Assembly: GCA_013812995.1 (NCBI GenBank)
Contig: JACCSL010000808.1
Coordinates: forward strand, 1 to 5,686
DNA: 5,686 bases
Source of the DNA: Ardenticatenales bacterium
GTDB taxonomy: Bacteria > Chloroflexota > Anaerolineae > Ardenticatenales > Ardenticatenaceae
Direction: 5' to 3'
Shown piece by piece: positions 1 to 5,456 of the stretch; within the stretch, counting starts at the first letter, position 1, and each line of letters begins with the position of its first letter. A program made the position numbers and the translations under genes. The notes beneath the pieces are model-generated. The model was given only the letters and a program-made list of their open reading frames with translations, did not search any database and had not been told where the DNA came from.

Positions 1-33
1 CAGCGTATCATACAGCCGAGGCGTATTTTCCAT
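1..33 (-). CDS. Partial transposase, first 11 codons
   Basis: A minus-strand gene starts at ATG 33-31 and runs off the left edge. The visible residues are MENTPRLYDTL. The start is chosen because AAGGAG (minus strand, 46-41) sits 7 bases upstream, the strongest ribosome binding site in this part of the window. A short start of the form M-x-x-TPxLYxxL resembles the N-terminus of DDE transposases common in Chloroflexota IS elements, and the gene lies just inside an IS-type terminal repeat (112-127). Eleven residues cannot establish a family, so the transposase call rests mainly on the position relative to the terminal repeat and the matching 3' end at the other edge. Confidence 0.42.
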   Translation of the reverse strand, partial: MENTPRLYDTL

Positions 34-111
34 CTCCACTCTCCTTTTCCTTTGATCAGGTTCAGAGAGTACAGGCGCTCTGCGTCGGAGGGAAAATGCG
101 CCTCTTCACGT

Positions 112-127
112 TTTGTCAGTCAGTCAG
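112..127 (-). repeat. IS terminal inverted repeat, left copy
   Basis: On the minus strand this reads CTGACTGACTGACAAA, identical over 16 bases to 5562-5577 on the plus strand. The GACT tetramer unit is repeated three times, so part of the match is low-complexity. The AAA tail and the matching contexts (a transposase start on one side, a transposase end on the other) argue for a real IS terminus. Because the period is 4, TGA falls in all three frames for translation entering the element, and it supplies the stop (122-120) of the truncated ISKra4 frame. Confidence 0.6.
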
Positions 128-497
128 CGATATAGCCACTATTGCGGGCAATATAGGTGTCCATCTCGCGCACATATCCCCGCATCCGCTTGACCCCATC
201 TCGGTCCAGAATCGGAAGGTCGATCCCCTCTTCATCATAAAACCAGCTCTCCAGCACCTCTTTGATGTCGGCCAGCCGATCCAGGGCACGCCGGGTGTTG
301 CCATGCCAGAGGTAGTGCTTGACGCTCTCCAGACAGTGCTCCAGGGTTTTCTCCCCCGTCAGATTGTCGATGAGATCAGGAACAGGCGGGGTAGGCAGCC
401 CGCGTGCGCACTGCCGCAGCACGGTGAGGCGCGTGGTCAGATGGAACCAATCTAAAATATGTTCAGCCTGCGGGTTGAGGTAGGGGTATGTCAACGA
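120..497 (-). pseudogene. ISKra4-family transposase fragment
   Basis: A minus-strand remnant of an ISKra4-type transposase. The recognisable core is LNPQAEHILDWFHLTTRLTV, followed by a cysteine-containing helix, then VKHYLWHGNTRRALDRLADI and finally YVREMDTYIARNSGYI. These correspond to the family's C-terminal half, where the NPQAEHxLDWFH and KxYLWHGN motifs are hallmarks. Full-length members are roughly 450-500 residues, while only about 125 residues remain here. Family homology begins near base 497, at the arm of a foldback, and ends at base 128, where the neighbouring IS terminus supplies a TGA. The usual tail (NYGERYR, then the TAFVESTxNxxV region) is missing. The open frame extends upstream to base 767, but that part (58 or more residues) is not transposase-like. 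The fragment cannot be active. It shows that an older ISKra4 copy was cut by later insertions on both sides. Confidence 0.8.
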
Positions 498-623
498 TTG
501 ATGCTGTTGGCGAATTGTTTTTGACACCACTTTCCTCTTTGAGGGTAGGTTGCTCTCCGACAGATTTGTAAGTCTCTTACTGACTGGAAATCGCCTGTCT
601 GGTAAATTCGCCAACAGCATCAA
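498..623. repeat. Foldback element with 19-base inverted arms
   Basis: Bases 498-516 (TTGATGCTGTTGGCGAATT) are the perfect reverse complement of 605-623, separated by 88 bases. The loop contains a small perfect hairpin (GTAAG 568-572, CTTAC 576-580). The left arm marks the point where ISKra4 homology stops, and the right arm runs directly into a CAACGCTCCAACGCT repeat (621-635). The whole could form a long hairpin in DNA or RNA. It resembles a MITE-like or foldback insertion, or the rejoined ends of a lost element. No transposase or known RNA family is evident in it. Confidence 0.6.
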
Positions 624-791
624 CGCTCCAACGCTTGGGAGGCCGCCTGGCCGCTGATCCGGTCGCTGGTGAAGCGACGCCTGCAACATGGCTATCGCAT
701 TGTTGGAATGGGGGAGGGATGGTACAAGCCCCCTGAGTCTGGTATAGTTGACACCTTGAGGCCACAAGCCACACCATCACCCGCCGCTTGA
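606..791 (+). other. Possible plus-strand gene remnant
   Basis: After a TAA at 603-605, one plus frame stays open to TGA 789-791. From about base 633 it gives a protein-like stretch (AWEAAWPLIRSLVKRRLQ, then HGYRIVGMGEGWYKPPESG). Codons there end mostly in G or C, as in the neighbouring genes. No credible start with a ribosome binding site is visible, and the first residues come from the foldback arm and the GCTCCAACG repeat. It may be the 3' end of a gene whose front was replaced by the foldback. I do not recognise a family. The stop lies 12 bases before the next ATG, so it could once have been the upstream member of that operon. No convincing promoter was found here. Confidence 0.25.
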
Positions 792-803
792 CAGGAGAAC
801 GCC

Positions 804-2018
804 ATGAGCCGCTCGACCGCACCCCGTCCCTTGTCCGCGCCCCTGCCTCCCGCTTGCCCCCTGACACGCCGCCAACTGCTGCACCTAGGTCTGGCCCTGA
901 GCCTGGGCAGCCTCAGTGGCTGCCAGGCGGGCTCCGGTGCCCCCGGTGCCACCACGACGCCCGATCCGCAAGCCCTGTTAGCCAGGGGGGAAACGATTGC
1001 GTCCGCCCTTCTGCTGCGTGAGGCACAGCGCGAGGGCACCCTCTCCACGATTGCTTTGCCACGCACCTGGGTTAACTATGGAAAAATCATCGACACCTTC
1101 ACCGAGCGATACGGGCTAGCCTACAATGGCCTGCATACCGACTACGGTTCCTCGCAGGAGATTGAGGCGATTCGCGCCCACCCAGAAGGGGGCGAGCTGG
1201 CCCCCGATGTGGTCGATATTGGGATGGGCTATACCGAACCCGCCAAGGCCGAAGGACTTTTCGCCCCCTATAAGGTGGCGACCTGGGACACCATCCCGGA
1301 CGCGCTCAAGGACCCCGAGGGCTATTGGTATGGGGATTACTATGGGGTGATGGGCTTCCAGGTGAGCCGTACCAATGTCAAGAACGTCCCGCAAAGCTGG
1401 GAAGAGCTGCTCAAGCCGGAGTACAAGGATATGATTGCCCTGGCAGGCAATCCCAACGAGTCGAGCACGGCGATCCATGCCGTGTGGGCCGCCGGGCTGG
1501 CACGCACGGGCTCCCTGGATGACGCACCTGCCGCCGGGATTGAGTTTTTCATGGAACTGAACCGCGCCGGCAACTTTCTGCCGACCGCCTACACGCCAGA
1601 AACCATTGCCAGTGGGGATACCCCCATCGTGATTCACTGGGACTACGTGGGGCTGGGCAACCGCGACGCGCTGCAAGATCAGATCGAGTTGGAGGTGGTA
1701 ATTCCCGAGTCAAGCGTGCTGGGCGGGGCGTATGCCCAGGCGATCAGTGCGTACGCCCCACACCCCTTTGCCGCCCGGCTGTGGGAAGAGTTCCTCTACT
1801 CCGATGAGGGACAATTGTTGTGGTTGGAGGGCTATACCCATCCGGTGCGCTACGCGGACCTTGTAGCGCGCAACAAAATACCAGCGGAGCTAGCCGCCAA
1901 GCTGCCGCCCGCCGCGGCTTACGCGCGGGCGACCTTCCCCACCGTGGCCCAAACGACGGCGGCCACCGAGTTTGTGCCTGCGAACTGGCATCGGGTCATT
2001 GAGGCCCGTCCCCGTTGA
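804..2018 (+). CDS. ABC transporter substrate-binding lipoprotein, Fe(III)/type-1 solute class
   Basis: An extracellular solute-binding protein of 404 residues, expected to be tethered outside the membrane and to deliver a ligand to an ABC importer. Residues 21-40 form a twin-arginine-like signal (TRRQLLHLGL) ending in the lipobox LSGC, so Cys40 should be lipidated. Both export and anchoring signals are thus present. The mature part begins with a helix (LLLREAQREGTLSTIALPRTW) and the pattern Y-G-x-I-I-D-T-F, typical of the AfuA/periplasmic-binding type-1 family (COG1840-like). Other family-like stretches are DVVDIGMGYTEPAKAEGLFAPY, GYWYGDYYGVMGF and SWEELLKPEYKDMIALAGNP. The ligand cannot be read from the sequence; iron, thiamine-like and polyamine-like solutes all occur in related families. 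ATG 804 is supported by AGGAG (793-797) six bases upstream. No permease or ATPase gene lies in the window. A stem-loop follows the stop codon directly. Confidence 0.85.
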   Translation: MSRSTAPRPLSAPLPPACPLTRRQLLHLGLALSLGSLSGCQAGSGAPGATTTPDPQALLARGETIASALLLREAQREGTLSTIALPRTWVNYGKIIDTFTERYGLAYNGLHTDYGSSQEIEAIRAHPEGGELAPDVVDIGMGYTEPAKAEGLFAPYKVATWDTIPDALKDPEGYWYGDYYGVMGFQVSRTNVKNVPQSWEELLKPEYKDMIALAGNPNESSTAIHAVWAAGLARTGSLDDAPAAGIEFFMELNRAGNFLPTAYTPETIASGDTPIVIHWDYVGLGNRDALQDQIELEVVIPESSVLGGAYAQAISAYAPHPFAARLWEEFLYSDEGQLLWLEGYTHPVRYADLVARNKIPAELAAKLPPAAAYARATFPTVAQTTAATEFVPANWHRVIEARPR

Positions 2019-2069
2019 GCGACACCCCCAACTGGCGCGGTCCTCCGGTCTGAGGGCCGCGTGTGTCGC
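2019..2069 (+). terminator. Nested stem-loop directly after the SBP stop codon
   Basis: GCGACAC (2019-2025) pairs with GTGTCGC (2063-2069). Inside it, GCGGTCCT (2037-2044) pairs with AGGGCCGC (2053-2060), with one T.G wobble. The structure begins at the base after the TGA. There is no T-run behind it, so it is not a classical intrinsic terminator. It may be a GC-rich terminator, an attenuating structure or a 3'-end stabiliser separating the binding-protein gene from the PHAX gene, which starts 43 bases later. Confidence 0.45.
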
Positions 2070-2111
2070 CCCGCGCGATACCAAGCCCTGACATGAGACA
2101 GGAAGCGTCTT

Positions 2112-2714
2112 TTGAGTGAAGGAACATCCCCAGAAGAGCTGAAACAGACGGTAGCGACCCTGGCGGAGGCGCTGGGGGAGCGCACGCCGCAGGTCCAGTG
2201 GCAACTGAGGCGCGTGGTGCGCCACATCGGCCCGGAACGGGCAAGGGCGTTCCTGGCCCAGGCGCAGGAGGTCGAGGCGCAGGGCGGGCTGCTGACCAAG
2301 GATGAGTCGCGCCGTCGGACCCCTGGTGGCACATTCTTCCATGTGGTACGTGAGAGTCTGTCCCCAGAGGAGCAGCGCCTGCTCTTTCCCTGGAACAAGC
2401 AGGGCAAGAAGCAGCGCAAGAGAAAGAAGCAGCAGGCCGCGGCTGCCGGAAGCCAGGCCGCAGAAGCGTTGGAGCGGTCGAGCGATAAAGCGTTGGAACA
2501 ATGGCAACGGCAAACAACAACAGGTTCTGCTCGCTCAGGAGAAAGAGGGCACGAGGCGGAAGGCGCAGGTGGAGACGAATCCGTTCGCTCCACTGCTCCA
2601 ACGCTCCAACGCTCCCGAAGCGGCATGGTTGGGCCGGGCAGAAGCGCTGCACGCATTGATGGCATCCAAGGAATACGGGAGGGCAAGTGCGATGAAAGTG
2701 ACGCTGATTGGTAG
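2112..2714 (+). CDS. PHAX RNA-binding domain protein, probably frame-disrupted near its tail
   Basis: Residues about 25-92 match the RNA-binding domain of eukaryotic PHAX, the phosphorylated adaptor that binds snRNA for export (Pfam PHAX/RNA_GG_bind). The N-terminal helix pattern V-x-R-H-I-G-x-x-x-A is followed by VEAQGGL (54-60) and the diagnostic SRRRTPGGTFFHVV (66-79), then the SLSPEEQRLLF segment. A lysine/arginine-rich run (98-107) follows and would also bind RNA. The bacterial role is unknown, but binding of a structured or single-stranded RNA is the natural inference. The start is TTG 2112, with AGGA six bases upstream and a TGA at 2094-2096 closing the frame. After about residue 130 the frame turns into G/S/R-rich sequence unlike the earlier helical part. 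The +1 frame there looks coding instead, so the last 65 or so residues are probably not the ancestral tail. The stop overlaps the next gene's start by 23 bases. Confidence 0.75.
   Translation: MSEGTSPEELKQTVATLAEALGERTPQVQWQLRRVVRHIGPERARAFLAQAQEVEAQGGLLTKDESRRRTPGGTFFHVVRESLSPEEQRLLFPWNKQGKKQRKRKKQQAAAAGSQAAEALERSSDKALEQWQRQTTTGSARSGERGHEAEGAGGDESVRSTAPTLQRSRSGMVGPGRSAARIDGIQGIREGKCDESDADW
2465..2616. repeat. GCGTTGGA-type short repeats inside the PHAX gene
   Basis: AGCGTTGGAGCGG (2465-2477) and AGCGTTGGAAC (2489-2499) are two direct copies of a unit. The reverse complement appears as CTCCAACGCTCCAACGCTCC (2597-2616), so the pair forms inverted repeats around the stretch where the reading frame changes. 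A further copy, CAACGCTCCAACGCT, lies at 621-635 beside the foldback. Repeats of this kind, yielding peptides such as ERSN or QRSN, are in my recollection scattered through some Chloroflexota-like genomes, but I cannot verify that here. They could expand or recombine, and they are the likely cause of the frame change. Confidence 0.5.
2512..2691 (+). other. Apparent displaced tail of the PHAX gene in the +1 frame
   Basis: This stretch reads in the +1 frame relative to the PHAX start as a charged helical segment (KQQQVLLAQEKEGTRRKAQ, later EAAWLGRAEALHALMASKEY). By hand count, about 40 of its 60 codons end in G or C, against about 29 of 60 in the PHAX frame. It looks like the natural coiled, basic tail of the PHAX protein. 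It contains no stop before ATG 2692 and is in frame with the SSB-like gene, so a +1 shift near 2500-2520 would give a fused product of about 309 residues. A simple indel or an assembly error would look the same. Confidence 0.45.
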
Positions 2715-3042
2715 ACCGGGCAAGGTGAGCCACCAGGGGCCGTTCGTGATGACCACGATGCGAGGACCAGTAAAGGCTGCCTCGCTCCCCAAGGGGCTGC
2801 CCGAGATGCCCCCCGCCAGCAAGCTGCTGTACGTGGTCTATATCGCAGACAAGCAATGGCAGAAGGTCAAGGAGGCCAGCCAGAGCCCGGACGACGTGCT
2901 GATCGTGGAAGGCCACTTGACGTATGACGAGGAACTGAAAAAGATGAGCGTCTTCGCCACGAACGTCACCACCAAGGGGCTCGAACAGGCCAAGCGTGGC
3001 CGGGCAACGCCCCAGGCGGCACAGGAAGGGAGAGAGGCATGA
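2692..3042 (+). CDS. SSB-like OB-fold protein
   Basis: A 116-residue protein with the strand order of a bacterial single-stranded DNA-binding protein: an N-terminal VTLIGRPGK (compare SSB VxLIGRLGKDP), a central YVVYIADKQWQKVKEA, then DVLIVEGHLTYDEELKKMSVFATNV, matching the SSB core VxVEGxLxY...VxAxxV. It lacks the acidic C-terminal tip of canonical SSB and has a short linker, so it is more likely a specialised accessory than the replicative SSB. Binding of single-stranded DNA or RNA is inferred. ATG 2692 is chosen because GGGAGGG (2677-2683) sits 8 bases upstream. The open frame extends upstream to 2302, but that part is out-of-frame PHAX gene. The start lies inside the 3' end of the PHAX frame, and the stop shares ATGA with the next start, so the three genes are probably translated in a coupled manner. 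Confidence 0.68.
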   Translation: MKVTLIGRPGKVSHQGPFVMTTMRGPVKAASLPKGLPEMPPASKLLYVVYIADKQWQKVKEASQSPDDVLIVEGHLTYDEELKKMSVFATNVTTKGLEQAKRGRATPQAAQEGREA

Positions 3043-4223
3043 CGCAAGCGCCAGGCAGCCACCGCCTCCTGCTCCTCCTCTGCGCCCTGCTCCTGCTGGC
3101 CTGCACCCCGACCCCGCAGGACGGCTCCGCGCTCCAACAGCCAGCGGGGGAGCCGCTCAAGGTGGTCTTCGTCTATATTGATCCACTGGGAGATCGAGGA
3201 TGGACCTGGGCGCATGACCAGGGGCGACTTGCCATCGAGGAAACCTTTGGCGAGCAGGTCGAGACCAGCTACGTCGAGCACCTGCCGGGGGCGGGCGACC
3301 CTACCGAGGCGATCCGGGCCTTGGCCGAGCAGGGCTATGATGTGATCTTTACGACCTCCTTCGACTTTATTGAGCCGACGGAGCAGGTGGCGCAGGAGTT
3401 TCCCAAGAGCTGGTTTATCTCGATCTCCGGGGACGAGACGGCCCCTAATCTGAGTACGGTGTTTGGGCGCATGGAAATGGCCCCCTACCTGAGTGGTCTG
3501 GTCGCGGGAGCCGCCACACAGTCCAACCAGATTGGCTATATTGCCGCGTTTGACATTCCCGAAGTCGTGCGCGGGCTGAACGCTTTTACGCTCGGCGTGC
3601 GCGCCGTCAATCCAGAGGCCGAGGTCCAGGTACGCTACATCGGGAGCTGGTTTGCCCCAGAACAAGAAGTAGCGACCGCCCACACCTTGCTGGAGGCGGG
3701 GGTGGACGTGCTAACCCAACACCAGGCCAGCACGGTGATCCAGCAAGCCGCCCAGGAAGCAGGGGTGGCCTCGATTGGCTACCATTCCGACATGCGGCGC
3801 TTTGTGGGCGATAGTGTGCTCACCAGTGCCGTGTGGGACTGGCGGGCCAAATATACCGAGGTCATCGGGCAGATTCTGGCAGGCACGTACCAGAGTGAGA
3901 GCTACTACGGCCATGAGGTGGTGGACCTGGCCCCCGTCAGCCCGCAGGTGAGTGCCGCGACGGTCGCGCAGGTGGAGGGACAGGAGACGGCCCTGCGCAG
4001 CGGGGCGGCGGACGTGTTTTGTGGCCCCCTGCGCTCTAATACCGAGGTGCTTGTCGTGGAAGCAGGCAAGTGCCTGACGGATGCGGAGCTGTTCACCATG
4101 CAGTGGTATGCAGAGGGGGTGGTAGGCGACGCTCCGGCTCCCGCCCCTGGTGGCCTGGGGCAGAGCAGCGACAAAGCACCGGCCTGGCAGCTCATTGAAC
4201 CGACATCGAGGCTTGCCCCGTGA
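3039..4223 (+). CDS. BMP-family ABC transporter substrate-binding lipoprotein
   Basis: A 394-residue basic-membrane-protein (PnrA/BmpA-like) binding protein. Such proteins usually present purine nucleosides or related compounds to an ABC importer. Residues 9-22 form a short, very leucine-rich signal ending in the lipobox LLAC (Cys22), giving a membrane-tethered protein. The fold's markers follow in order: VVFVYIDPLGDRGWTWAHDQ (42-61), GYDVIFTTSFDFIEP (99-113), GRMEMAPYLSGLVAGAAT (143-160), IGYIAAF (165-171), DVLTQHQASTV (223-233), GYHSDM (247-252), and a late WYAEGVVG that normally closes the domain. A proline/alanine-rich tail of about 30 residues follows. The ATG (3039-3041) overlaps the TGA of the SSB-like gene, with GGGAGAGAGG just upstream, so expression is tied to the PHAX/SSB unit. 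No transporter permease or ATPase is nearby, and such coupling to nucleic-acid-binding genes is unusual. Confidence 0.87.
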   Translation: MTQAPGSHRLLLLLCALLLLACTPTPQDGSALQQPAGEPLKVVFVYIDPLGDRGWTWAHDQGRLAIEETFGEQVETSYVEHLPGAGDPTEAIRALAEQGYDVIFTTSFDFIEPTEQVAQEFPKSWFISISGDETAPNLSTVFGRMEMAPYLSGLVAGAATQSNQIGYIAAFDIPEVVRGLNAFTLGVRAVNPEAEVQVRYIGSWFAPEQEVATAHTLLEAGVDVLTQHQASTVIQQAAQEAGVASIGYHSDMRRFVGDSVLTSAVWDWRAKYTEVIGQILAGTYQSESYYGHEVVDLAPVSPQVSAATVAQVEGQETALRSGAADVFCGPLRSNTEVLVVEAGKCLTDAELFTMQWYAEGVVGDAPAPAPGGLGQSSDKAPAWQLIEPTSRLAP

Positions 4224-4823
4224 GCGTTGCCTCTGGCACAGGAACAGGCCGAGCAGGGTTGGCAAGGTGTCAGCCAGGCTACCCCCGCCGCGCGGCACAG
4301 GCCGTCACCCGCCCGGACAGGCTGGCGCAGGGAACCTACCTCGTCAGCCCCGCCAGCGGACATAGTGACCCACCCGAGTTACCCCGCCCTGCCCTGCGCC
4401 CTTACCCCAGTTATCTTCAATCAAGGAGGGGTTTTATCTATGGGTGCTGTCGCATGGCAAGCCAAGACGGGCGAAGAAGTAGAGAAAAGCCCTTGCTCAA
4501 CTATTTGCAGGCGGTTTTAGTGGTATGCAGAATCCATGCTCAACCCATTGCGGGGCCGGTGACATAAGGATCTCGATTCGATGCAACCCACTTTGCGGAG
4601 TTGCTAAGCCAGAAGCGTGGGCCGATGGAGTTGCGCGGCTACCCAGATCGGGGTGCCTTTCAGATGGCCCTTCGATCATTCGGAACTGGAGCCCGGCACC
4701 TACGAAATCTTCGTTGCCAGAAAGCCCAGCGGCTGATTCAGAACATTCATTCACATTTCGGGTAAGCTTTCCACAGAAAGCGGCGGGTTATCCGCACCCA
4801 TTATCGAGGAGGAGAACGCCAGG
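4224..4823. other. 600-base stretch without a convincing gene
   Basis: Several frames stay open here on both strands, but none shows family-like sequence, consistent codon use and a good start together. A plus frame at 4568-4761 (starting after TAA 4565) gives a mildly protein-like stretch (FDATHFAELLSQKRG, ELRGYPDRGAFQMALRSFG). Another frame ends with DHSELEPGTYEIFVARKPSG before TGA. These may be decayed gene pieces. An imperfect direct repeat sits at about 4489-4515 and 4530-4556 (sharing TGCTCAAC and TTGC). No tRNA, CRISPR or clear promoter was seen. Confidence 0.4.
4440..4520 (+). CDS. Possible 26-residue small protein
   Basis: ATG 4440 is preceded at 8 bases by AAGGAGGGG (4423-4431), one of the strongest Shine-Dalgarno matches in the window, and the frame runs to TAG 4518-4520. 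The product starts MGAVAWQAKTGEEV and ends SPCSTICRRF. It is small and acidic in the middle, with two cysteines near a basic C-terminus. A similar PCSTHC motif occurs about 30 bases downstream in another frame. It may be a real small protein, a leader peptide or the front of a gene lost downstream. I do not recognise it. Confidence 0.3.
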   Translation: MGAVAWQAKTGEEVEKSPCSTICRRF

Positions 4824-5456
4824 ATGCAGGTATTCAACCGGATCGCCACCAGCATACTCGAAATGATCGGTAAGGTTCTCTGGGGATTCAAGCCCAATCT
4901 GATGAAAGATATCGTCGCGCAAGAGGGGTCGGTCAACTCACTCTCCTGGTTTGCGCGGAACATGCCAACTTACGAGAAAACCCTTGACGACTGGGGAGCC
5001 ATCCGCACACATCTGTTGGCAACCGAAATTTCGGTGCTAAATGGCTGCTCCTACTGCACCTATGGCCACGCATCAGCGCTACAGTTACACTACTACAAAG
5101 ATTATGGAAAGCTGTTGCCCTCTGACGAAGATCAAATTGCAAGTTGGCATTCGGTGAGCGAGGATGAGACGGTAGATCGTTTTCGGGAACTGATCGGTTC
5201 AGCGGAGTTGTCGAGTGAACTCCCTATTTTGGAGCGAATGCTTGTGCTTCGGCGAGGAAGTGAGGAGCCTACATCTGAAGAGGACCGCAAGATTGTACAC
5301 TTCATCAAGATGTTCCAACTGCTGAATCGCTGCGGGATCAACGCCAAAACCAGCCACGATCAGGCGCATGATCCTATCAACAAGGATAGTGCGTTGCGGG
5401 AGCAGTATCAGCAGGTACGGGGCGAAATTCCGGATAGCCCCCCCCATCATCATTGA
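4824..5456 (+). CDS. AhpD/carboxymuconolactone decarboxylase-like protein
   Basis: A 210-residue, mainly helical protein of the AhpD-like superfamily, whose members use a CxxC pair for peroxide- or disulfide-linked redox chemistry or act as decarboxylases. The key motif is LNGCSYCTYGHASAL: Cys75, Cys78 and His82 in the CxxCxxxH arrangement. The usual upstream glutamate is 12 residues before the first cysteine; that position is His63 here, while a glutamate occurs at residue 68, so proton relay may differ. The motif is preceded by WGAIRTHLLATEIS, a layout I associate with a subgroup lacking a tested function. No signal peptide is evident, so it should be cytoplasmic, although residues 8-20 are hydrophobic. 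The C-terminus ends in three histidines. GAGGAGGAG (4806-4814) supports ATG 4824. Base composition is visibly lower in GC than the genes at 804-4223, suggesting a separate origin. Confidence 0.75.
   Translation: MQVFNRIATSILEMIGKVLWGFKPNLMKDIVAQEGSVNSLSWFARNMPTYEKTLDDWGAIRTHLLATEISVLNGCSYCTYGHASALQLHYYKDYGKLLPSDEDQIASWHSVSEDETVDRFRELIGSAELSSELPILERMLVLRRGSEEPTSEEDRKIVHFIKMFQLLNRCGINAKTSHDQAHDPINKDSALREQYQQVRGEIPDSPPHHH

Larger units (their letters stand above)
1..127 (-). mobile_element. Left-edge insertion sequence, 5' end only
   Basis: This is the end of an IS element that runs leftward out of the window. Read on the minus strand it begins CTGACTGACTGACAAA (127 to 112), continues through about 80 bases without a gene, then shows a ribosome binding site and a transposase-like start codon at 33-31. 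The same 16-base terminus occurs inverted at 5562-5577, next to what looks like a transposase C-terminus. The two ends therefore fit the 5' and 3' termini of two copies of one IS. The homology of the neighbouring ISKra4 fragment stops exactly at base 127/128, as expected if this IS inserted into it. The IS family is not certain; an IS4-like DDE element is my guess. Confidence 0.55.

Noticed and set aside
748..770. TTGACA at 748-753 as a promoter -35 for the binding-protein gene
   Set aside because: The bases at the proper distance downstream do not resemble a -10 element, so a promoter is not supported.
793..804. 12-base match AGGAGAACGCCA to 4810-4821
   Set aside because: Both occurrences are Shine-Dalgarno regions just before start codons; the shared sequence is explained by that role and chance.
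1116..1676. 186-residue minus-strand open frame
   Set aside because: Lies entirely inside the well-supported substrate-binding protein gene; its sequence has no family-like features and is a shadow of that GC-rich frame.
2302..2691. Using ATG 2302 as the start of the SSB-like gene
   Set aside because: The added residues overlap the PHAX domain out of frame and are not SSB-like; ATG 2692 has a good ribosome site. Only the part after about 2511 looks coding.
1996..2916. 306-residue minus-strand open frame over the PHAX and SSB genes
   Set aside because: Proline/arginine/cysteine-rich shadow sequence with no recognisable motif, opposite to a recognisable PHAX domain.
4220..4567. GTG-started plus frame overlapping the end of the BMP gene
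   Set aside because: Arginine/proline-rich, no recognisable family and no ribosome site suited to the start.
4497..4754. Minus-strand 85-residue frame in the intergenic stretch
   Set aside because: No ribosome site and no recognisable motif.
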